The position numbers were made by a program, and so were the translations under genes. A stretch of 13,779 nucleotides of DNA from the NCBI GenBank assembly GCA_029940115.1, contig JAOZRQ010000140.1, positions 1 through 13,779 on the forward strand, given 5' to 3'. Shown here in pieces: positions 6,318 to 12,041 of this stretch (positions within the stretch are counted from its first letter, which is position 1; each line of letters begins with the position of its first letter). A model generated the notes under the pieces. That model worked only from the letters and a program-made list of their open reading frames with translations. It had not been told where the DNA came from and did no database searches. The stretch is from Desulfobacterales bacterium. GTDB lineage: Bacteria > Desulfobacterota > Desulfobacteria > Desulfobacterales > 4be13.

Positions 6318-6800
6318 ATGGATATCCAGTGGATGAAAATGGCTCTGGGTCAAGCCGAAAAAGCCAAGGAAAAGGCAGAGGTTCCGGTGGGTGCGGTGCT
6401 TGTGGGTGAGACAGGCGAAATCCTCTCTGCTGCCCACAATCAGACCATCACCCGGTCCGATCCTTCGGCCCATGCAGAGATGCTGGCCCTGCGCGACGCA
6501 GGGCAGAAGATTCGGAATTACCGGTTGGTGAACACCACCCTGTATGTCACCATTGAACCCTGCATCATGTGCATGGGGGCAATCATACACGCCAGAGTGT
6601 CAACTCTTGTTTTCGGAGCATATGATCCCAAGTGGGGTGCCGCGGGGTCCATATACGACTTTTCAAATGATTCCCGGCTGAATCACCGTCTGAAGGTCAT
6701 ACCGGGCGTATGTGAGGCAGAATGCAGAAGGCTGATGCAGGATTTTTTTCGGGAGAGACGCGGACGTGCCGACGACTCCCCATTGAAGCGGATCGAATAG
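6318..6800 (+). CDS. tadA: tRNA-specific adenosine deaminase
   Basis: Zinc enzyme that deaminates A34 to inosine in the anticodon of tRNA-Arg(ACG), letting one tRNA read several arginine codons. From the ATG at 6318 it has 160 residues, typical of TadA. The zinc ligands and proton shuttle are visible: H52 and E54 in HAEMLAL, and C82 and C85 in PCIMCMGAI. The preceding VPVGAVLV and following GAYDPKWGAAGS segments are characteristic. The open frame could begin at 6267, inside the REP palindrome, but MDIQWMKMALGQA is the normal N-terminus. The ribosome site is weak. Cytosine and guanine deaminases share the fold, but the length and GAYDPKWGAAGS-type region favour TadA. It is core, unlike its neighbours. 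Confidence 0.92.
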   Translation: MDIQWMKMALGQAEKAKEKAEVPVGAVLVGETGEILSAAHNQTITRSDPSAHAEMLALRDAGQKIRNYRLVNTTLYVTIEPCIMCMGAIIHARVSTLVFGAYDPKWGAAGSIYDFSNDSRLNHRLKVIPGVCEAECRRLMQDFFRERRGRADDSPLKRIE

Positions 6801-6862
6801 GCAAATCTGAACCGCTCCACTCCCGGATAGACCTGCTGGCGAAACACTACATTTGCAATATC

Positions 6863-7025
6863 CTGATTATAACGGATTTAGAGGAGGCCTGCGGACTTGA
6901 ACTTGGACGTGCCTTGAACTTGAACCTCGATGTGCGCGTAAATGAATGTTGATGTTCAAGTCTGAATTCAAGTTTTAGTTTGAGTTCACTGACAAAGCGG
7001 CCTCCCCAAAAAGCGTTATAATCAG
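6863..7025. mobile_element. Element with CTGATTATAACG ends (8-bp-TSD family), copy A
   Basis: A 163-bp unit with inverted ends: CTGATTATAACGGATTTAGA at the left, and on the other strand CTGATTATAACGCTTTTTGG reading in from the right. Both lead into GGAGGCC. The last 30 bases before 7028 recur exactly at 8119-8148. The interior (repeated TTGAACTTG-type words) is unrelated to that of copy B. No target duplication is visible at this copy. Confidence 0.7.
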
Positions 7026-7116
7026 AAAGAAACTAAGTTTTTCAAAAAAACTTGATTTTCTCTCTGACAAAAGACAAAAGCTTGCGTTTTTTTATTGGCA
7101 CGGTAATATATGACAA

Positions 7117-7231
7117 CTGTGTACAGGACAAAAAATGAAAGAAACCCGGCTTTTTCTTGCAGTTGGGAGGTCGGCCGTTTGGGAAAAAGCCGGGTTTCTC
7201 GCCCATTCCCGATTTTTTGTCCTGTACACAG
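7117..7231. mobile_element. MITE-like element, 9-bp-TSD family, copy 3 (complete)
   Basis: A 115-bp element with perfect CTGTGTACAGGACAAAAAA inverted ends, an inner GAAACCCGGCTTTTTC stem and an exact 9-bp target duplication, ATATGACAA, at 7108-7116 and 7232-7240. Non-coding. Confidence 0.92.
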
Positions 7232-7253
7232 ATATGACAATTTGGTTCTTGGC

Positions 7254-7341
7254 ACTTGATGATCAAGTTTTCACCCGACGTGGCAAAAAGCCTGTCATCC
7301 CTGCGAAATCAGGAATGACAAAAAAAACTTGATGATCAAGT
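7254..7341. repeat. Paired 15-bp palindromes flanking a small hairpin
   Basis: ACTTGATGATCAAGT, a palindrome around a central G, occurs at 7254-7268 and 7327-7341. Extended by flanking bases the two form a 19-bp inverted repeat (7253-7271 and 7324-7342) differing only at the centre. Between them lies GTCATCCCTG/CAGGAATGAC (7294-7319), a hairpin type common between genes in many bacteria. Just upstream of the nuclease-ParA gene they could be dimer-binding operators, or ends of a small element; no target duplication is seen. Confidence 0.55.
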
Positions 7342-7372
7342 GGCAATATTTTTCAAAACTTGGGTAAGTCCA

Positions 7373-9022
7373 ATGATGATTCTTGATTTTGACCCCCGGT
7401 GTTGTCGCAATGAGGCCGAAGTGGAGAGCAAATTTGTCATCCACTACCTCTTACCGGCATTAGGCTTTCCACCCCATTCTTGGTATCAGCAGGTCGCTTT
7501 GGGAAAAAGTCGTCTGGATTTTCTGGTTTTCGCCGCAAAATACAACCCATATAATGAGGATATCAGGGATTTCCAGTTCACCTTCATCATTGAGGCAAAG
7601 CATCCCGGGCAGAAGCTCGACCGCCACATTCCTCAGCTGGAGAGATATCTGACCAGTCTGAGTGTGCGTTATGGCCTGCTGATCAATGGAAAGCGTCTCC
7701 ATATCTATAAAAACGCTCAGAACAGAGCAAATCTTGTTTTTGAGTGCAGATGTGAGAAAACTCCTGAACATATTGACGAGATCAGAAGATTGATCAAGCC
7801 AGAGAGAAACTTTCAGAATAATAAAGCCAATCCTGTTTCTGAGTGCGGGTATGAGGCCACTTGTGAACACATTGATGGGATCAGAAAAATGACAAACCCG
7901 GAGAAACCGACATGCCCTCCTGAAAAAAAGCGTAAACCCGTCCGGGCGGTTTCCACGTTATATTCCAAAAAAAAGAAGTCAAGGAACATCTCAAAGAAGA
8001 ACATCCTGAAGAAAAAAAAGGCTGATTATAACGGATTCAGGGGAGACCCGCCCGTGCCCCTTTGCGGGCACACCCACATGTGTGTCCATGCCCTGCCCGA
8101 CATCGGGCAGGGGCAAGGGGCCTCCCCAAAAAGCGTTATAATCAGAAAAAAGGAGAGACAGCGAATGAACAAGAAGATAGCGGTCTATCACAACAAGGGT
8201 GGTGTGGGCAAAACGACGGTGGTGACCAACCTCGCGGCCGCTCTGAGCAGAAAGGGAAAAAGAGTTCTCGTGATTGACCTGGACAGCCAAGCCAATACGA
8301 CCTTTGCCACCGGGCTGATCAAGTTTTCCGATGAGAAAGAGGATGATATCAGGGACAACAATGTCCTGAAAATCTTAAAACGGGTGGATCCGGACCATGT
8401 TGAGAGCGTTATCAAACAATCCCAATTCACAACCCCTGAGGTGGATGTCATCCCGTCCCATATCGAACTGATAGACAAGGAATATGAACTGGTCATGCAA
8501 CGGAACGCTGAGTTGCTGTGCAACGACAATCTGAAATTCATAGAGGACAGGTATGATGTGATTCTCATAGACACGCCCCCCTCGCTGAATTTATACGCGA
8601 GAACAGCCCTTACCATTGCCGACTCTCTTATCATCCCCTCGGATCTTAAGCCATTTGCGAATCAGGGACTTCCGAATGTGAAGAAGTTCATAGACAGCAT
8701 CAATGAAACCCGAAGGCATGTTGGAAAAGAGCCTCTGGAAATTTTGGGCATCCTGCCCTCCAAGGTGCCGAGCTACGCAAAATTTGTCCAACACACCCTG
8801 CCCGGACGTATGGAAAGGGTACATGCCCAATACCGTATAAAGATGATGGAGACCTGTATCTTTCAGAGGGAAATTCTGGCACAATGTGTGGATAACCATG
8901 TGGAGACAGAGGAGGATATCATTCCGAATCCGAAATCTGTGTTTGATTTCAAACTGAATTCCCCGTCGGCCAAAGAATTTGAGGCCTTGGCCGATGAAAT
9001 CATGAGGAAAATAGGAGAATAA
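7373..9022 (+). CDS. HsdR_N-like PD-(D/E)XK domain fused to ParA-type ATPase
   Basis: One uninterrupted frame encodes about 549 residues. Residues about 1-125 resemble the type I restriction enzyme R-subunit N-terminal domain (HSDR_N): NEAEVESKFV, SRLDFLVF, FIIEAKHPGQKLD (the D...ExK core), QLERYL and YGLLINGKRLHIYK. A 33-residue segment is then duplicated (DNA period 99 bases from 7726), followed by a Lys-rich linker, 44 residues coded by an inserted element (8022-8145), and the ParA domain from 8165. The first frame codon is a GTG at 7340 inside a palindrome; ATG 7373 or 7376 is preferred though its ribosome site is poor. Nuclease activity, DNA end recognition or a purely binding role are all possible. 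ParA could also be made alone from 8165. The frame would have been open before the insertion too, so the fusion seems genuine. Confidence 0.75.
   Translation: MMILDFDPRCCRNEAEVESKFVIHYLLPALGFPPHSWYQQVALGKSRLDFLVFAAKYNPYNEDIRDFQFTFIIEAKHPGQKLDRHIPQLERYLTSLSVRYGLLINGKRLHIYKNAQNRANLVFECRCEKTPEHIDEIRRLIKPERNFQNNKANPVSECGYEATCEHIDGIRKMTNPEKPTCPPEKKRKPVRAVSTLYSKKKKSRNISKKNILKKKKADYNGFRGDPPVPLCGHTHMCVHALPDIGQGQGASPKSVIIRKKERQRMNKKIAVYHNKGGVGKTTVVTNLAAALSRKGKRVLVIDLDSQANTTFATGLIKFSDEKEDDIRDNNVLKILKRVDPDHVESVIKQSQFTTPEVDVIPSHIELIDKEYELVMQRNAELLCNDNLKFIEDRYDVILIDTPPSLNLYARTALTIADSLIIPSDLKPFANQGLPNVKKFIDSINETRRHVGKEPLEILGILPSKVPSYAKFVQHTLPGRMERVHAQYRIKMMETCIFQREILAQCVDNHVETEEDIIPNPKSVFDFKLNSPSAKEFEALADEIMRKIGE
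8022..8145. mobile_element. Element with CTGATTATAACG ends (8-bp-TSD family), copy B, inside a coding frame
   Basis: A 124-bp element with the same ends as copy A (CTGATTATAACG at the left, CGTTATAATCAG at the right), flanked by an exact 8-bp duplication AAAAAAGG (8014-8021 and 8146-8153). Its interior has hairpins such as CCCTGCCCGA/TCGGGCAGGG. Element plus duplication is 132 bases, or 44 codons, with no stop in the host frame. It lies between the nuclease-like and ParA parts. Confidence 0.88.
8165..9022 (+). CDS. ParA-family ATPase (possible separate product from an internal start)
   Basis: This is the ParA part of the fused frame, listed because it has its own start: AAGGAG (8150-8155), nine bases before ATG 8165. 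At 285 residues it is a normal ParA/Soj length. The deviant Walker A is KGGVGKTT (11-18), Walker A' is DLDSQANTT, and Walker B is VILIDTPPS. Proteins of this type dimerise on ATP, bind DNA non-specifically and are released by a ParB partner, moving plasmids, chromosomes or protein cargo. The sequence does not look like MinD (no amphipathic C-terminal helix evident). The stop at 9020-9022 is three bases before the GTG start of the ParB-like gene, implying coupled translation. Whether the cell makes this form, the fusion or both cannot be told. Confidence 0.85.
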   Translation: MNKKIAVYHNKGGVGKTTVVTNLAAALSRKGKRVLVIDLDSQANTTFATGLIKFSDEKEDDIRDNNVLKILKRVDPDHVESVIKQSQFTTPEVDVIPSHIELIDKEYELVMQRNAELLCNDNLKFIEDRYDVILIDTPPSLNLYARTALTIADSLIIPSDLKPFANQGLPNVKKFIDSINETRRHVGKEPLEILGILPSKVPSYAKFVQHTLPGRMERVHAQYRIKMMETCIFQREILAQCVDNHVETEEDIIPNPKSVFDFKLNSPSAKEFEALADEIMRKIGE

Positions 9023-9025
9023 CCT

Positions 9026-9880
9026 GTGCGATTCGGAACCATGTTTGTCGAGACCGCCAGAATCAAGTCCGATGTTCCCCGGTCGGATTTTTCAGAGGCG
9101 GAGCTGACCCACTTTGCAGAGCGCCTCATAAAGCTCGAAGGCACCATCCGCCCTCCGGTTGTCAGGGAAACGGGGATGCATACCCGGGAATATGAGGTGG
9201 TTCACGGCCATTTTGAGTGTTATGTGGCTGTCAGGGCCATGGAGCTTGACAAGGAGCGCGGAGATATGACGAGTGTTTTTCTGATCACGCCGACTGACGA
9301 TGATCCGGAGAGGGAGGTGGCTGTACTCGAACTGGTGAAGTCATTCACAGAGAGAGAAGTGGCTCCTCTTCAGCAGAACACTTCCATTGCAACAGAAAAC
9401 ACCTCCATTGCAGAGAGAGAAGTGGCTCCTCAGCCAGCAGAGAACACCCCCATTGTAGCAGAAAATGTCTCCATTGATATGATGATTCTCTCAAAGAAGA
9501 TAGAAGGGCTGGAAAATATCCTCAATCAAAAGACGGAAAGCCTGGAAAACGTATTGAATCACAAGCTTGACCAGCAGGATACCCAGATTCAGAAAATTTT
9601 GGAATGTCTTCAGCAATGGAAGGAGAAACCGACGCCCCTCAGAACAGCCATCTTGGATGAGGATAGGCGGGCTTTTCTGGACGTCCTGAACAGCGGTGAG
9701 AAGTCGGATTTGATCCGAATCAAGGGAATCAAAGAAAAAACAGCCCAAAAAATAATAGATCATCGTCCCTATCATTCGATGGGTGATGTGCATAATGTCA
9801 AACGCTTTACCCATAAAATGGCTGAGAAATGGTTGAGAGAATGGCAGGAGGTGAAAAAGAGAGATGAGCGTACATACTGA
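9026..9880 (+). CDS. ParB-fold / coiled-coil / helix-hairpin-helix protein, probable ParA partner
   Basis: A 284-residue product starting at GTG 9026 (AGGAG nine bases upstream). Residues about 8-105 resemble the ParB/sulfiredoxin N-terminal domain: IKSDVPRSDFSEAEL, then GTIRPPVVRE and YEVVHGHFECYVAVRA. The Arg-rich GERRxRA box of canonical ParB CTPases is replaced by GHFECYVA, so CTP clamping may be lost. Residues 109-151 hold a 21-residue tandem repeat (EREVAP...NTSIA). About 153-200 looks like a coiled coil (KIEGLENILNQKTESLENVL). The C-terminus (about 225-273) is a helix-hairpin-helix region (LIRIKGIKEKTAQKIIDHRP) of ComEA-like type, in place of the usual ParB HTH. It probably binds DNA non-specifically and stimulates the upstream ParA. 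Its end overlaps the next gene by 17 bases. Confidence 0.78.
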   Translation: MRFGTMFVETARIKSDVPRSDFSEAELTHFAERLIKLEGTIRPPVVRETGMHTREYEVVHGHFECYVAVRAMELDKERGDMTSVFLITPTDDDPEREVAVLELVKSFTEREVAPLQQNTSIATENTSIAEREVAPQPAENTPIVAENVSIDMMILSKKIEGLENILNQKTESLENVLNHKLDQQDTQIQKILECLQQWKEKPTPLRTAILDEDRRAFLDVLNSGEKSDLIRIKGIKEKTAQKIIDHRPYHSMGDVHNVKRFTHKMAEKWLREWQEVKKRDERTY

Positions 9881-10208
9881 TCCTCAAATCATTATCCAAA
9901 ACGGCAGGCCGGCATTTGCCGTCATCCCCTGGAATGAATATCAGGAGCTGATCCGTAACCAGACTGAGGCAGATGAGGCTGACGTCTGGTTCCCGAACGA
10001 GGTTGTGAAAGCCAATGTCAGGGGGGAGAGCCTTGTCAAAGCTTGGCGAAAATATTCTAAGCTTACTCAGGCAGAATTGGCTGCCAAAGCAGGGATGAGG
10101 AAGTCAGCTCTGGCAAGACTGGAAAACAGCAACGCCAATTTGAGCACAGCTACGTTGACAAAATTGGCGGAAGCCATGGGAATTGACGTTGAACAACTCA
10201 TAGATTGA
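9864..10208 (+). CDS. Phd-like/Xre helix-turn-helix regulator (antitoxin-like)
   Basis: A 114-residue protein in two parts. Residues about 7-30 (PQIIIQNGRPAFAVIPWNEY) resemble the N-terminal segment of Phd/YefM-type antitoxins. Residues about 56-113 form an Xre/Cro-type HTH: LVKAWRKYSKLTQAELAAKA, then GMRKSALARLENS and LTKLAEAMGIDVEQL. The ATG at 9864 overlaps the end of the ParB-like gene by 17 bases, with GGAGG upstream inside that gene, so it belongs to the same operon. Proteins of this design usually pair with RelE/HigB-like toxins, but no toxin-sized gene adjoins it. It may therefore be an orphan antitoxin recruited to repress the par-like operon. Domain call is good, role is inferred. 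Confidence 0.85.
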   Translation: MSVHTDPQIIIQNGRPAFAVIPWNEYQELIRNQTEADEADVWFPNEVVKANVRGESLVKAWRKYSKLTQAELAAKAGMRKSALARLENSNANLSTATLTKLAEAMGIDVEQLID

Positions 10209-10350
10209 CAGGATCGGCAGGATGAACACCCCTTGACAGATTACACTGACACAGCGGCAGAACGCCGTCTCGTTCTTCCGGGAGTACATAGAGATCAATG
10301 AGCTTCAGCCATTACGGGATGTGACGGACAAAAACAAGGTTTTTCATACA

Positions 10351-11508
10351 ATGAAAAAAAATCTTTCCATACTCGGATCAACCGGCTCCATCGGTCGGAA
10401 CACCCTCAAGATTGTCGAGATGTTCCCGGAGCGGTTTGCGGTGAGGGCGATTGCCGCGAAGACGAATGTGGCTCTGCTGGCCGAACAGATTGAGCAGTTC
10501 GCCCCTGAGGTCGCGGTGGTCTTTGACGAGGCGCGGGCAATCGAATTGAGAAACCGCTTGGATGCCTCCGCGGTTTCCAAAACATCGAAGGTGGACATTC
10601 TCCACGGCGAAGCCGGCTACATGGCCGCGGCCGCGCATGATTCCGTGGACATGATGGTGACCGCGGTTGTCGGCGCGGCCGGCCTGAGACCGACATTGGC
10701 CGCCATCGACGCGGGAAAGGATATCGCCTTGGCCAACAAGGAGACCTTGGTGATGGCCGGCGAGATCGTAATGACGCGAGCCGCCGACAAAGGGGTGAAT
10801 ATCCTTCCGGTGGACAGCGAGCACAGCGCGATATTCCAATGCTTGGCCGGGCAACGCAGAGAGGACTTGGACAAGATTCTCCTCACCGCCTCAGGCGGTC
10901 CTTTCCGGAACACGCCAAAAGCGGAATTTGCGAAGATCAGGCCGGAACACGCGCTGAACCATCCCACTTGGCAGATGGGAAACAAGATCACCATTGACTC
11001 AGCCACGCTGATGAACAAAGGGCTTGAGGTGATCGAGGCGGTGAGACTCTTTGATGTGTCCCATGAGCGGATCCAAGTGGTGATTCATCCCCAGAGCATC
11101 ATCCATTCCATGGTCGCCTACCGGGACGGCTCTGTCATCGCCCAGCTCGGGGTTCCTGACATGAGAGGGGCCATCGCGTATGCCATGTCCTGGCCTGAAC
11201 GTCTCCCCATAAACCAGCCCATCCCGGACTTTCCGAATCTGACGCTCACTTTCCAGGAGCCGGACATGGAAAAGTTTCCCTGTCTCGCGCTCGCCTTCAA
11301 CGCCTGTGAGGCGGGAGGAACCCTGCCGGCCGTCTTGAACGCGGCCAATGAGGTGGCCGTTCATGCGTTTTTGGACCATCGGATCTCGTTCGCCGACATC
11401 CCCAAGCTCATCAAAGGCACCATGGAACGGCATACCATTGTCAGGGACCCTAGCCTTTCCGACATTCTGGAAGCGGACAGATGGGCCAGGGAGGAAAGTA
11501 CGTCGTAG
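10351..11508 (+). CDS. dxr: 1-deoxy-D-xylulose 5-phosphate reductoisomerase
   Basis: NADPH- and metal-dependent enzyme converting DXP to 2-C-methyl-D-erythritol 4-phosphate, the second MEP step and the fosmidomycin target. It has 385 residues, near the usual 390-400. Motifs: GSTGSIG (9-15, NADPH binding), ANKETLVMAG (128-137), PVDSEHSAIFQCL with metal ligands D155 and E157, TASGGPF (179-185), HPTWQMGNKITIDSATLMNK (204-223), catalytic E226, and HPQSIIHSMV. The ATG at 10351 gives the family N-terminus MKKNLSILGS; a GTG at 10321 is in frame, and the frame stays open back to 10237, adding residues (FFREYIEINELQPLRD) that look like a remnant of another gene. The ribosome site is weak. It stands apart from dxs, with the accessory region between. 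Confidence 0.96.
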   Translation: MKKNLSILGSTGSIGRNTLKIVEMFPERFAVRAIAAKTNVALLAEQIEQFAPEVAVVFDEARAIELRNRLDASAVSKTSKVDILHGEAGYMAAAAHDSVDMMVTAVVGAAGLRPTLAAIDAGKDIALANKETLVMAGEIVMTRAADKGVNILPVDSEHSAIFQCLAGQRREDLDKILLTASGGPFRNTPKAEFAKIRPEHALNHPTWQMGNKITIDSATLMNKGLEVIEAVRLFDVSHERIQVVIHPQSIIHSMVAYRDGSVIAQLGVPDMRGAIAYAMSWPERLPINQPIPDFPNLTLTFQEPDMEKFPCLALAFNACEAGGTLPAVLNAANEVAVHAFLDHRISFADIPKLIKGTMERHTIVRDPSLSDILEADRWAREESTS

Positions 11509-11519
11509 TTCCGTCATAA

Positions 11520-11734
11520 AGTACTTGGCCAAAAGTTTCTGACCCACATATGCAAACACCTGAAAATATATGGCCAAGTTACTTAACCAGACTTTTTTTC
11601 AGCCCCGATTCGGAATCCATCGTTTCTGACCCACATATGCAAACACCTGAAAATATATGGCCAAGTACTTAATCAGACTTTTTTTCAGCCCCGATTCGGA
11701 ATCCATCGTGCCTGAAAATTTCTGGCCAAGTACT
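11520..11734. repeat. Tandem repeat, 86-87 bp period, capped by inverted TGGCCAAGTACT sites
   Basis: Two nearly identical units run from 11535 and 11622, each beginning GTTTCTGACCCACATATGCA and containing CCTGAAAATATATGGCCAAG, a T-run and CAGCCCCGATTCGGAATCC. The second is one base shorter. A partial third unit (11708-11734) ends TGGCCAAGTACT, and its complement AGTACTTGGCCA stands at 11520-11531. It begins 12 bases after the dxr stop. Confidence 0.85.
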
Positions 11735-11790
11735 GTGAGGAACGAATGGGAGGCTCTGAGTTGATGAGGCCTCGCTTATCCTGAGAGCTT

Positions 11791-12038
11791 GCCCCAGAAC
11801 TTCGGACAGGCTCAACTTATCCTTCTGTACAGGACAAAAAAAGTGAATGGGGAAGGAAACCCGGCTTTTTCTGGCGGTTTGGAGATCTGCCCGTTTGGGA
11901 AAAAAGCCGGGTTTCTTGCCACCCACAATTTTTTTGTCCTGTACACAGCTTATCCTTACTGAACCCAATCCAAAGAACCACAGGGACTGTGAGTGTGGTA
12001 AGGATAGCCCCAGAACTTCGGACAGGCTCAACTTATCC
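11791..12038. repeat. 32-bp direct repeat flanking the MITE copy 4 segment
   Basis: GCCCCAGAACTTCGGACAGG followed by CTCAACTTATCC occurs at 11791-11822 and 12007-12038. The MITE inserted at the end of the first copy, duplicating CTTATCCTT. The repeat itself is a simple direct duplication 216 bases apart (about 83 without the MITE and its target duplication). Confidence 0.8.
11825..11948. mobile_element. MITE-like element, 9-bp-TSD family, copy 4 (near-complete)
   Basis: A 124-bp element flanked by an exact 9-bp duplication CTTATCCTT (11816-11824 and 11949-11957). The right end reads CTGTACACAG; the left end is CTGTACAGGAC, two bases (GT) shorter than the other copies. The inner stem GAAACCCGGCTTTTTC against GAAAAAAGCCGGGTTTC is intact. 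Confidence 0.9.
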
Positions 12039-12041
12039 CTG

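Larger units (their letters stand above)
6801..7372. other. Intergenic region built largely of mobile-element copies
   Basis: No gene is supported between tadA and the nuclease-ParA gene. It contains an 8-bp-TSD-family element (6863-7025), a complete 9-bp-TSD MITE (7117-7231) and a pair of ACTTGATGATCAAGT palindromes flanking a GTCATCCCTG/CAGGAATGAC hairpin (7254-7341). Short frames across 7022-7332 are translations of these palindromes. Confidence 0.7.
11509..12041. other. Intergenic region with tandem repeats, MITE copy 4 and a 32-bp direct repeat
   Basis: No gene is supported between dxr and the convergent minus-strand gene. Three repeat systems fill it: 87-bp tandem repeats (11520-11734), the MITE at 11825-11948, and a 32-bp direct repeat at 11791-11822 and 12007-12038. 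Forward frames across 11847-13064 are antisense shadows of the ketopantoate reductase gene joined to the MITE. Confidence 0.75.

Noticed and set aside
7082..7109. TTGCGT-16-TAATAT as a promoter
   Set aside because: Only three of six -35 bases match, the spacing is 16, and no gene follows closely because a MITE is inserted at its 3' end. AT-rich DNA gives such matches by chance.
10237..10350. Upstream in-frame extension of dxr as part of the protein
   Set aside because: The DXR N-terminus is MKKNLSILGSTGSIG, and the extension lacks family similarity and a clear ribosome site; it may be a gene remnant.
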